A DNA stretch of 64,000 bases. Origin: Agarophyton chilense (taxonomy: Eukaryota; Rhodophyta; Florideophyceae; Gracilariales; Gracilariaceae). Both the position numbers and the translations under genes were made by a program. Below the pieces are notes generated by a model, which worked only from the letters and a program-made list of their open reading frames with translations, was not told where the DNA came from and did not search any database. Positions 11,805 through 22,080 of the stretch are shown piece by piece. Numbering within the stretch: position 1 is the first letter of the stretch; every line of letters starts with the position of its first letter. The stretch covers positions 62,001 to 126,000 of the forward strand of contig JARGXX010000090.1 in assembly GCA_030374765.1 (NCBI GenBank), in the 5' to 3' direction.

Positions 11805-12791
11805 TCAGCTAAGTGGATATTCTTTGCATGTAACGCGTCCATCTACATGTACGAAACAACCTAAACCATTTTTTGGAATAAAAACGTACCCCAACCATAT
11901 GTTTTTAACAATAAACATTTGTACAATTTTTTGCGTAGTTGGTTCTAGATCAAGTTTTATGTTTAAAGCAAAGGTAGCGGGCACAAAGTGACGGCAGGTA
12001 AACAGCGAGCACGAGCAAGGGTCCCAAACAGCTAACGCAAATAACTCCGTGCGGTCCTTCATGTGTTTTCGCCTGCTAAGAGAAGGCTGTTCACAGATGT
12101 CAGGCGAGAGCATCCGACGCATGGATTGCCACGTGTGTGGCGGTTGCCGCACGGAGGCGGCTGTTTCGGGCGTTGCCTGTGCCCAGTGAGTGTTGCGCAT
12201 AACCGTAGGGCGGGAGCTGCCTACACGACAAGAGTGGGGTGGTCCTCTAACCAGCTTAGTATAAGTAGTCATTTGGCAAAGCAGGCTCATGGAATGTCCT
12301 AGCGCAGTGAGATATGGCTCTGCAGGGGTGTAGCACTTTGAAGAGCTGCACCAGGCGCAGTTCTCGTGCTGAGGAAACTGGTTTTTGATTTTGCATGGCT
12401 GGACAGTTCTAAGCGCGGCAAAAGTGCGGTACGTTTTAGGGCAGCAATGATGAAACCATAGGCACGGCGAGGGTGGAGGGTTTTGAGGAGTTGCAGGCGA
12501 GCTGAAGGCTCTTGGCATGGGGTAAAGCCTGTATAGGAGCGGGAAAAGCATCTGTGGTGACGCTTCATTGAGTACGATTAGTGCACGGCGCAAGCTCGAG
12601 AAAACACAGAGCGCAGACGCGGGTAGGATGATCCTAACGAGTGGTGGACAGTATGTAACCGTGGTGTAGAGGCGTCGTGGAGCTGCAGTGGAGTCGCGGG
12701 TGAAGAGGGGCGTGCTTACGCGCGACTGCAGGGCGTGGCACGCCCTACTCGGCCGCCACCCGTTTAAGAGAGCTAAGCAAAATTCAGGCAT
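11805..12791 (-). CDS. Long open frame of doubtful coding status
   Basis: From ATG 12791 there are 328 codons without a stop, longer than chance in AT-rich DNA. However, 12,000-12,870 is locally GC-rich, which lengthens random frames. The product is rich in Cys, Pro, Ser, Arg and Thr, with no repeated motif, signal peptide or domain I recognise. The last third (below about 11,990) is AT-rich. I keep it only because of its length. It is as likely to be non-coding. Confidence 0.2.
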   Translation of the reverse strand: MPEFCLALLNGWRPSRACHALQSRVSTPLFTRDSTAAPRRLYTTVTYCPPLVRIILPASALCVFSSLRRALIVLNEASPQMLFPLLYRLYPMPRAFSSPATPQNPPPSPCLWFHHCCPKTYRTFAALRTVQPCKIKNQFPQHENCAWCSSSKCYTPAEPYLTALGHSMSLLCQMTTYTKLVRGPPHSCRVGSSRPTVMRNTHWAQATPETAASVRQPPHTWQSMRRMLSPDICEQPSLSRRKHMKDRTELFALAVWDPCSCSLFTCRHFVPATFALNIKLDLEPTTQKIVQMFIVKNIWLGYVFIPKNGLGCFVHVDGRVTCKEYPLS

Positions 12792-12859
12792 GGGACGGGC
12801 GCTTCGTTGGGTGCAGGACTCGTATGCATGGCTGCGATGTTGTAAGCGAAATGGCAAAC

Positions 12860-13497
12860 AGCTTTGCCCATGAATGCTGGAATCACGTCTGCTATATTAA
12901 ACTGTAACTGAATCCTCTTTCTTTTTTTTGAACGTTTGCAAAACGAAAGAATAAGGAAAATCTTTTAGGAAAGCTTTGGTATTCCGGTCAGGCAGAGGTT
13001 TCTTTTTTGTTCTTAGAATTGGGGTGGTTTCTGTTCATCACATGTGTGTAGTTCTTTTCTTTTTGGCGACTTTGTTCCTTTGATAGAGTTGGGCCCACAA
13101 TCCTGCATCCTCATAGCACTACGAAACTCCGGTTCGCTTTGATTGATATTTTATACGTAGATACAGCCAGCACCTTGGTCGGAATTACGCCACACATATT
13201 GCAGACACGGATTGCTCTTGCCAACGCTTCACCCTTGGAGGAAGCAGTGCTTGGAACACTTTTAAAGCATATCCTCCTGAGGATATTAGCACTACAATGA
13301 TTGGTCTCAGGAAAGGTGCTTTTGGCGTCAGACGACTATTTCTCCACAGATGAAGGTCATAGAAGTTCTCAATCTATAACAAAATGCATTACGTGACTAC
13401 TGCAGTTCTAATCCTGATGTCCAACGATATTGAACGCAATACTTCAATTTTAAGTGTGTCTTTGGCATTGAACTCTATCAAAGTAATAGTTCAACTA
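12860..13497. other. No supported gene
   Basis: AT-rich DNA with T-runs, directly left of retrotransposon A. No coherent open frame or repeat seen. Joining base 13,502 to 25,242 restores the pre-insertion locus. Confidence 0.4.
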
Positions 13498-13502
13498 GAC
13501 GG
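13498..13502. repeat. Target site duplication of element A, left copy (GACGG)
   Basis: GACGG directly precedes the left LTR and recurs at 25237-25241 directly after the right LTR. A 5-bp duplication is normal for Ty3/gypsy integrases. Confidence 0.9.
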
Positions 13503-14380
13503 TGTGGAGCAAAACCCGGCGACGGGAAGTGCTCTCAAGGTGTTCGAAGCCTTGCTCCCTGGGGGAGGCAGACTCAGAGACGGAGCCCTACGTTCCACCC
13601 GTAGTGTGGGAGGTGAGGGGTAGAAACCGTTGGATCGGGAATGGGTATGGGTATCCCAAAGAATGGGGGAAAATCCGGCGAAGAGGAAAAACGGGGCGAG
13701 GGTCGGGCACTAACAGGCATCGGACCCGAGAACCAGAAAAGGGGCGAAACAACAAAACAAACCCAATAAAGGGGCAAAACCCTGTCCTCGAAAGGAAACA
13801 CAAAAAGCACGCAGCAAGTAAGCAGAACCCCCACGGGGTATCGTGCACGCAGGTCGTCTGAGCGGTCCCAAGGGGGTGGTTGCACGGAACCCAAACGTGG
13901 GCACTCTCCAAGTGGAGTCGTGTCCCTATGCAGGCGTTGCTAACCAGAGCCCGTTTCGGGTTGTAAGGCCGAAACGATGGCGACGAAGAACCTCTAAAGG
14001 TATCGAAGGCCAACCTTGGTTCCCATTTTACTCTGAGCTTCGGACTGTCAGATCTCGTCTCCCTAAGTAGGGCCCACTAACTAAACTCTACAGTAGTGCA
14101 CACCTGCTCAGGGCCATACACGTGGAAATCACTGCCAGGGCCCAAAAGTCCAATGTTCTAACAAATATCCGAAAATCGGTGCCAAAACTAAGCCACGTGT
14201 ATCACGGGGCCAATCCAACCATGGGCCATCCGAGTTTTCACTTCATCGGCGAACTCTAACCAGAAAACAGTGCCACCTCAGCACACCTTAGAGGGGATCA
14301 TAGTCATAACCCTCGGAGGGTTCAATCCTCATTCTATGAGTTGCATCTTCAAGTATCCCCTAACTGGGCGTTGCTCTACA
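13503..14380 (-). repeat. 3' LTR of element A
   Basis: Begins TGTGGAGC and ends CTCTACA on the plus strand, 878 bp. It matches 24326-25236 except for about 20 substitutions, lack of a 39-bp segment after position 13,610, a 6-bp GGGTAT duplication near 13,648 and a 2-bp difference near 14,130. Confidence 0.93.
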
Positions 14381-14393
14381 TCTCCCCCTCCTT
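14381..14393 (-). promoter_or_regulatory. Polypurine tract of element A
   Basis: On the minus strand AAGGAGGGGGAGA abuts the TG that starts the 3' LTR. This is the usual plus-strand DNA priming site of LTR elements. Confidence 0.85.
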
Positions 14394-14442
14394 AAGACGA
14401 GGAAGAACATTCCGAGCCGCGAGTGTCTCACGTTCCGGTCAC

Positions 14443-14450
14443 TATATATA
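14443..14450 (+). promoter_or_regulatory. TATA-like sequence before the antisense ORF of A
   Basis: TATATATA lies 12 bp before the ATG at 14462 and about 140 bp before the next in-frame ATG at 14591. If it is a real TATA box, transcription would start past 14462 and the later ATG would be used. No direct evidence of promoter activity. Confidence 0.3.
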
Positions 14451-14461
14451 CTGCTCTCCCA

Positions 14462-16318
14462 ATGGGGTCCTTCAGCACTTCTGAGAGTCGCCACAAAACC
14501 GGCACGTCGGTACAACTTTCTTTTACTCCTCCGACTTTTGGCGATAAGAAACTTCTCGCAACAGCAGTCTCAACCAGCCCTCTCAAGGGAATGAACCCAT
14601 ACGTCCTCAACCCACTCTCGGGGCCATCGGCCTCCGCGCCGGCGGACAACGAAGCTCCCCAGCAGCGTGGATATTTCTCCGGTTTGGATGCGGCTCCGTC
14701 AGGTACCGAACCTTCCGCCTCGGCGAGCAACCGACATCCTCCGTAGGATTTGGACATTAACGCGGTGGCGTGGAACTCCGCTCATGCGATGCCCTTGGTA
14801 GCAAACTTCAGAGGTTGGATCTCAAACGAATCCTTTCGAAGGTGGAGTCCCCTTACCGATCCGGTGTTATATTCCCGCGCTCCGTGGTTCCATCCGACAG
14901 CGGTTCGCGACGATGAGCTCATCGACTCCTACGTGGAGGACAGCTTATTGCCGGGTGGCCTACCTGTCGAGGTTGTACGTTCTCCCGATTGGAGGGCGCG
15001 GGTAGCCATAGAGCCTCAGTATCTATACCGCGGTCGCGGGGAGTCCCTGGAAAGGGCGCGCGCAGCGATGGCGGCTCTGGCCTACCAGCGATTGGAGAGG
15101 TCACGCTTTGACCATCTGGTTCCCCCGGAGTACGGGTTCGATGTCGCCTATTACCGCACGTACGGTGAGGTCTCCTACAGGGATAACCTGGCAGCCATTC
15201 CCGAAGCCGAGTTCCGCGGACCGGGTTTTCCTCTCCGAGAAGATATGCTCCAATGGAGTCGTCCCATCCTTCGGGCTGAATTCAGGTACCTTCAACGGCA
15301 GTTTACCCAGTATGGGTTCGATCGACGCGTGCGCTTCGAGCGCCGCTCGCGCTCCCGTTTCGGGTTCTTTTTCCCGTATCCTCACGTGGAACTGGAGCGT
15401 ATCCGTAACACGGCGAAGGTTGGGCGATTCGTGCCCCTTCCAGCTTGGTGGAGTAAGGTCGAGGTCCCCCGAGGGTGCTCTGCTGAACTGCCCCCATGCA
15501 TCTACTATATCGGGTCTCGTTTGATGCAGGACCCGAACTCGGGATACTGGGCCCTCGTTGCAGCCGAGTGGGCAGCCGGCGTAGCGGCGCACCTCCTCTG
15601 GGATGCTCACGACCATTTCCGTATCTGATATATTCCTCCGATGCTACGGACCATCATGCGTCAGATCGACCTTGTCCCAGCGGTGGGTTCGGCCAGCAGC
15701 GTGCAGGACTTGTATCCAATCTTGGACGTGATCGACAACACCCAATGGGATCGAGTTCCAGTGGAAAATCAGCCCGCAGGGGAAGGATCCGCGCGAGACA
15801 AGTCTGCTGGCCGGTACGATCCGGGCTCCGGTAACTGGGTCAATTACAATCCCTTCGAAGGGGTTCGCATCAGCGCGGCCCAAGCACGGGCGCTGATTGA
15901 CTCGCCTCGACCGATGTCGGTGGGACACCCAACGGGGTTCATTTATACCGACGATTACGAGTAAGAGCCTCCAGTAGACCTGGACGATCCAGCGTTGGAT
16001 AACGACATGCCAGCTCCTAATGGAGTACTCCCTGTGGAGCCATCTGCACCCTTCCAACCAGTGGGAACGACCTCAGCTGCAGCGGCGAATGCATCCGGTG
16101 GCGGTCCATCTGCTCCCCTCGGGTGGGGTGTGAACACCCTTGCGCAGGCGCCGGTTGCCACTCCGCAAGCGGATAGTGTGCGACAAGGCCTCGTGAACGC
16201 GGGCATTCCGATTCCCCCGGGTATGATGGATGTGAGCCAGATGTTGGCTTTCGCCTCGGCGTACCATCAGGGCCAGAATCCCAACGGTGGGGCGCGTCCC
16301 TCCTCGGGCTTTCCGTAG
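14462..16318 (+). pseudogene. Antisense-strand extra ORF of element A, three in-frame stops
   Basis: One plus-strand frame stays coding-like over about 619 codons between the 3' LTR and pol, opposite in direction to gag-pol. It is cut by TAG 14744-14746, TGA 15626-15628 and TAA 15962-15964. There is no frameshift, and the sequence on both sides of each stop reads as one protein. The N-terminal third is Ser/Pro/Thr-rich, the middle third is folded-looking with many aromatic and Arg residues, and the C-terminal part is Pro/Gly/Ala-rich. The core VEVPRGCSAELPP (near 15,458), followed about 30 residues later by AAEWAAGVA, matches the antisense ORF of element B (VDVPRDLSVMTPP, then AYAEWAVCA). There is no signal peptide, long membrane helix or env-like cleavage site. 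Function unknown. Stops may be decay or recoding. Confidence 0.7.
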
Positions 16319-16374
16319 TTGCGCCTTCGGGCGATTGTGGAGTCCATAGCTTGGCGACACTAGTAAACTTCTGA

Positions 16375-16555
16375 TATTTGCATAACTTCTTTTCTTCTTC
16401 CTTCCTAGGATCTTAACTTCTACTTCTTTTCTTGTTCCTTCTTAGGATCTTCTTCATCTTCTTCTTCATCTTCTTCCCTTCCTAGGGTCCAATCTTCTTC
16501 TTAATCTTCTTCTCCGCTTCGGGGGTCTTCTTTTCCTTTTTAATTATAAACTGTC
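16375..16555. repeat. CT-rich low-complexity spacer between convergent genes of A
   Basis: Runs of CTTCTT and TTCTTC with recurring TCCTAGGATCTT-like units lie between the end of the plus-strand ORF (16318) and the chromodomain ORF (16718). It is probably the shared 3' region where both transcripts end. No clear single terminator can be chosen. Confidence 0.5.
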
Positions 16556-16717
16556 CCGATAACCGGTGCTGTGTTCCCCGGTTAACGGCGCTAGGCCGAG
16601 GACCAGTAGACATTCCCTCTCAATACGTGTTCTTCGAAATACTCTCCTCAATTCCTCTTCAGAGGTCCAACATCTTCCTCACTTCGAGGTCCCATCCACA
16701 CCAGTTCCCGTGGTGGC

Positions 16718-17008
16718 TTACCCGACTTTGGCACGATCCAGACTTGGAGGCAAGGTTACCCGAGCGCGTTGGTGATAGGATAAACCCTTACACCTCGGAA
16801 GGTGCTCAATGGGTTCCACTGTATCCTCATCAGGCGAGAATCCGTACCATCGGACTTGGTAGCGGACTTCTCCCTCGGGGGTGTAGATGTGACGCACGAT
16901 GCGATCGATAACTAATTCCTGCGGGTACACTTTTCTCTGTTCGGGATTCTCTTCCATCTTGGAACGCTCTAGTTCCCTTGAGGGTGTCAACGTAGGGTTT
17001 AGACACAC
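16718..17008 (-). CDS. Detached chromodomain ORF of element A
   Basis: The product contains a chromodomain-like block: VIDRIVRH, then YQVRWYGFSPDEDTVEP and IEHLP, with the aromatic/Trp positions typical of chromodomains that end chromovirus integrases and bind methylated histone tails. It is in the same frame as pol but about 525 bp beyond the pol stop at 17534, across several stops. An ATG at residue 18 (MEENPEQR) could start a separate product. The alternative is that the pol-chromodomain link was destroyed by mutation, or removed by splicing I cannot see. Confidence 0.7.
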   Translation of the reverse strand: MCLNPTLTPSRELERSKMEENPEQRKVYPQELVIDRIVRHIYTPEGEVRYQVRWYGFSPDEDTVEPIEHLPRCKGLSYHQRARVTLPPSLDRAKVG

Positions 17009-17533
17009 CCCGGTGGGTTCTTTTCCGTGTTACGAGCGGGTCTCAGCACTTCGTCCACACGGCGCCGAGTGGCCTGTGGGCAAAGTTGTAACTTCCGTCT
17101 ACGGAGTCAAAACGGCCCAGTTTTGGGTTCTTCTTAAAGCTGAGATCTTCCTGATAACAACGGTGTTCTTAGATTCCGTGACGGTTGAGAAACCGCGACG
17201 CGGTAGCGTCTCCAATCTCAGGGGAGTAAGACTTCAACGTCAACCCGAGCTACGGGGACGAAGGTTGCTCCCGTGCAAAGCGCCGTGTAACGGAGGCAGT
17301 TTGCGCGACGGTTGGTCGTCAGAGCCTTTTGATTGGCTCGGTGCCATTCGACGTGTGCCACACAAATGCGCGGGCGCCCCGTGTGGGTTGACCGTTCCTT
17401 GTGCGGGAAAATCTGCCTATGCGGATGTGAGGTGGCGCTTTCGACACGCGCTAGCACTCTCCTGAGCTGACCCCGACGGGTCTCACTCATTTCTTTCCCA
17501 TTCCTGAGGGTTCCAGTGTCTCCACAGAAGTTC

Positions 17534-20500
17534 CTATTCCCATTCCATAATGGAGAGCCAAATTTGGTCAGCCTCGTCGTCGAGATCTTCCCCGTGCTGG
17601 TCCGCTGACACAGCTCGTTCCCGAGAAAGCGGGGTTTGAGTGTGCGACACCTCAGTGTCACGTCCGCGGCGGCGGGTGATCGTCGGCTCTGTAGACGTTC
17701 CGGGTGCGGAGTTCTCCACACGACTCTCCCTAGGCGGGTTTTCGTCATCTTTTCTGACTTCGTGCTCGTCTGGGTCGGCAGTGATGTCGCTAACCATATG
17801 CTGGGGTTGTGACTTCTCTGTCGCTGGCTCGGTCGGGCTCGCCGTCTCACTGTGAGAACTAGATGCCCTGTTAGGGCGACTGGCTGACGCCGAAACATCG
17901 TCCTGCGATGGAACTAAGTCCTCCTCCCCCTCCTTAGGCGGAGAGCCAGGAGGCTTCATTACCTTGGGTGGGGGAGTAACTCTGTAAGAGTTCGTTGACT
18001 GGGCCCTTGAGGGAGCGGGCCCAGGTTCGGGAGTATCCGAAGTTTCCGGTAGGTCGGTTAAACCACGTTCCGGATGCGGAAGTATAACGGAGCGGGTGTT
18101 CGAATCTCCGCCTGACGGGTTAACTTCCGTTGAATCATCCCCTGTGGAGGGCGTTGGTGCCGACACCACTTCCACATTTGGGTTGGGCGCTCGTGTGATG
18201 CGGTCCCTGGAGATCCGTTCGTGGCGGTTAGCGATATCCAATACCACCGTGTCCGGGTCTACAGAAACCACACGATAGGGTCCGTCCACAATTGGCGAAA
18301 GCTTGTGCCTACGTTCCTTTTCAGGAATGTAGTATTCCTTTCGAAGGAAGACGAAGTCGTCGGGCTCCACCTGAGGTAGAGGTTTGCGAACCCGATTGTC
18401 AAAGTCCTTCTTGTAGGCGCGTTGAGCTTTGTCCATTGCTTTCCGGGCTATCGGCACCATCTTCGTAAGCCACTCCTTCCAGGCTTCTCGGTACAATCCC
18501 GGTGACGGGTACGTCGACAGCGTCGGTTGAGCCTCGATGGCGACCGGCGGCGGTGTCCTCGACAGTACCAGTTCGAATGGGGATAACGATGTAACCCGAT
18601 GTACCTGGGTGTTGTATGCATACGTGATAGCGTCTGTGTACAAGTCCCAATTTTTGGGGTGATCCGCAACATACGATCTCAAAACGTTGAGTATCGTGCG
18701 GTTAAACCTCTCCACCTGGCCATTCCCCCAAGGGTGATACGTAGTCACAAATAAATTCCTTACATCAAGGATTCGACATACATCCTGAAAGAACTTTGAT
18801 GCGAATTGCCCTCCGTTGTCGGATAACAACTGCACCGGCGGTCCATATACGAACACCCAATGGGTCACGAACGCTTGCGCGACGGTAGCGGCGGTGATCC
18901 GCTTCAGCGGCACAGTTCTCGTTAGCTTAGAGAATCTGTCAGAAATGACAAGCAGATACCGATGACCTCGGGGCGTCCTGATAAACTCCCCTAGGATGTC
19001 TATGGCCACTAATTCGAGTGGAGCCCGTGCCGGGAACAGCGTCAACTTCTTAGAGTGCTTCCGGAGTTTGACGTCATTCTTGGCGCAATTGGCGCAGGCC
19101 CGTCTGACGGCGTAACAATCGAATGCCATTGCCGGCCAGTAAAAGTCCCTTCTCAACGTGAGGTACAGTTTTCTTCCCCCGGGGTGGGCGCCAACCTTCA
19201 CATAGTGAGTGAGGTGTAATACCCTCTGTTGTAGGGTGTGCGGCACCACTATCCTCGGGCGAGGTCCAACGGTCCTGATTAGGTAACCCTGATCGTCGTC
19301 CTCGAAAGGTAACTGAAATCCTCCGTTGAGGCGAGCCCGAATCCGTGTACAGAATGGGTCGAGCTGTTGCTTGCGTATCATCTCCTCTGGAGAGATAGGT
19401 ATAAAAGAGCCGGTCGGGGAATCCAGACTCTCGTTGACGAGTATGTCGTCACAAACATCATCCGTCAGCGGTTGAGCTCCTCCCTCGAGGTCCGACACCA
19501 TAAAACATGGGATGTCATCGTCCTCGTAGGGTTCCGTTTCTGCTGTGGTTCCCAAGCGGGATAGTGCATCAGCCTGAGTGTTCAGCTTCCCTTTCTTGTA
19601 CAGGATCTCAAAGTCGAATTCCGACAGTCGGAGAGGCCAGCGCATAAGGCGGCCCGAGGGTTCGGAGATCTCCAGGAGCCAACGCAAGCATGCATGGTCC
19701 GTATGGACTTTGAAACGAGTACCCATCAGATAGGGGCGAAGTGTAGCTAAGGCCAACACAACGGCTAAACATTCTTTCTCGGAGACCGAGTAGTTCCTTT
19801 CATGGACATTCAGGGAACGTGATCAGTACCCAATAGGGTGACGTTCACAATCCTCAGAGGATTGGAACAGTGCACACCCTACTTGGTTTGCACTAGCATC
19901 GGTGTCCACTTCGTAAGGGAGCCCAGGATTGGGTAGAGCCAAGATTGGCGGTGATGTTACGTAATTCACCAGTGCCGTGAAGGCAGACGCTTCCGCGTCG
20001 CCAAAAGGTTCCAGTTCAACTGGTTGTCCCATCGTCAGGAGCCTGTTGAGGGGGGTGGCAATATCCGCAAAGTTCGGGACGAATCGGCGATACACGTTAC
20101 ACAGACCTAAGAAGGATCGAAACTCCGTTTGAGTTTTCGGGTGTTTTGCTTCCTTCAAGGATTTCACTCGTACTTCATCGATTGAAAGCTGTACGGGACG
20201 GATGATATGACCCAGATACTTAACCGAATCGGTGAAAAACTCGCACTTCTTGATTTTCAAGGTGATTCCCGCGTCGCGGAGTATCTTCATTACGTCCCTG
20301 ACGTGTTAGAGGTGGTCATCCAGGTTGTTGGAGAAGACAATAATGTCGTCTGAATACACTAGACACGTCCTCCACTTGAAGGGAGCCAACAGAATGTCTA
20401 TCGCCCGTTGAAACGTTGCGGGGGCATTTGTCAACCCAAAAGGCATCCCCCAGAATGGGAAAAGTCCTTGATGACACATGAAAGCCGTTTTGTCTCGATC

Positions 20501-22078
20501 TTCCTCCCTAATAGGGACTTGCCAGTAGCCCGAATTGGCGTCGAGGGTAGAGAAAACAGTAGCGCTCCCAAGGGAGTCGATGTATTCGTTCATCCGAGGG
20601 ATCGGGTACACATCCTTAATGGTTACCTCGTTCAGGCGTCTGTAATCGATGCAGAAACGCCACGATCCATCCGGTTTCGGAACTAACACCACTGGTGAGG
20701 CCCAAGCGGACTGGGCAGGTTCAATTACGCCCGCTTTAAGCATCTTCTCCACCTGAGATTTCTCCTCTTCCCGAGCTTTCGGTCCAGCCCTGTAAGGGTG
20801 TTGGGCAATAGGCCGAGTGTTCGGTAACAAGTCGATGCGGTGTTCTGTAATCCCAATAGTTCCAAGGGAACCATCCCACATGGGGGTAAATTCACAAAGC
20901 ATGTGCCTCAGCTTCTCCCGATGAGATGCAGGTACATGGTTGAGATCCCATTTCTCCAATTCCTGAACAGGATCCGTCTGGTCTGCTCCTGTGATAGGGG
21001 CCGTAACCTTTTGAGGTTTAAAGTGTTCAGCGTGTGGAGCTGCAGTCGTATGCTCACCGTCTTCCGCGATTTCGGCAGTGTCCTCCCCCTCCTTAGGGTC
21101 CGCCACACCAAGGACCTCTGCGATAGAGATCTTTGTAGGTACGACCGCATGCGGGTGTGGAAGAACAGAACCCAGGATCTGGTGTTTGACCAAATGCTGC
21201 GTTGTCTTTCCAAAGTTGGCTACCAAAACCTTGAAAGGTTTATCCGGTTCCACGGAGACAACCCCATTCGCAAGGGCGAGTTGACGCCGCGTATACAGAG
21301 ACGGGTTCGGTTGTACCACATGCCCACCAATTTGCTTGGCAACAACTGTGACCCAAACCTGGGTCTCTGGCGGGATAGCCACTGACTTCGCAACCTTTCC
21401 CCGTGTAGACACCGGGTCCTTCCTCACAGATTCCTGCGCGACAGGGAGAGGAACGCGTGTTCGCGCTGCTCCCTGTAAGGGTTTACGAACGATTGGGATC
21501 GTAGACCCGTCTTCGAGTTCCACAGTTCTATTCCGAGGACGGATGGCTTCCACGAAGCGGTCGCAAAAGTCACAACCCAGTATGACTGGTGCTGCAAGTG
21601 ACTTGCATACAATAAACTCTAGTTGAACAAGATAGGAGCCTAACCTCACCATGAGGGAAATTGTACTTAGTGTCCGTAGCGGGTTGTTGTTCGCATCGGC
21701 GATATCCAAACGTGGACCGGTACGAACTTGAACCCGGAGCAGCGGGGGTAACAATTCAACATGAATTAAGTTAGGAGCGGCTCCTGTATCCAGGACAGAT
21801 ATTTGACGAACCATAAACTGGTTGGACAGACCGAAGTCGGCGAATACTTTATAATTCCGCTTGGCCATTACCATAACTCGATCCGGAATACGGAGATTAC
21901 GGGACCGTATCCACGGGCGACGGAGGACACTAAAGTATCCCGAGTTAACGTCGGTGTCAGCCGTTCTCCTTGAAAGGATAGTCACAGCTGGGGAGCGAAG
22001 CTGGAGCGCCTCGGTCGTCTTCAACTCCGGCTTAGAAGACGCCCCTCCCGCAGGGGAGACTCCCAAGTTTAGTTTTTC
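17534..22078 (-). pseudogene. pol: pol of element A: protease, RT, RNase H, integrase
   Basis: Entered from gag by a -1 shift at about 22,077-22,073. The order is protease (VLDTGAAPN), reverse transcriptase (CIDYRRLN, STLDANSGYWQ, active site YSDD where YLDD/YIDD is usual), RNase H, integrase with an HHCC zinc region (H, H, CANC) and the DDE triad (VAIDILG, SDNGGQ, QVERFN). A long Ser/Pro/Glu-rich tail follows and ends MEWE at 17534. Two in-frame stops: TAA at 20306-20308, where relatives have a polar residue before HVR, and TGA at 19823-19825, which replaces the Trp of GYWSRSL. Catalytic residues are otherwise intact. Confidence 0.92.
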
Positions 22079-22080
22079 GA
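22069..22080 (-). promoter_or_regulatory. Candidate -1 frameshift site, gag to pol, element A
   Basis: Minus-strand reading TCG AAA AAC TAA. Slipping back one base on the five A residues gives AAA CTA AAC TTG, which continues as pol. The heptamer G AAA AAC is near but not identical to the canonical X XXY YYZ. The shift lies immediately before the gag stop. Confidence 0.55.

Noticed and set aside
14462-16318. The antisense ORF as an envelope gene
   Set aside because: Wrong strand for env, and no signal peptide, membrane anchor or cleavage site in either A or B.
16899-17465. 188-codon plus-strand open frame opposite the end of pol in element A
   Set aside because: It lies over the spacer and the antisense of the chromodomain and pol tail. 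Composition is explained by the opposite strand and there is no match to the antisense ORF core.
20840-21385. 181-codon plus-strand open frame inside pol of A
   Set aside because: A shadow of the pol reading frame on the other strand. The pol protein here is clearly conserved, the shadow is not.
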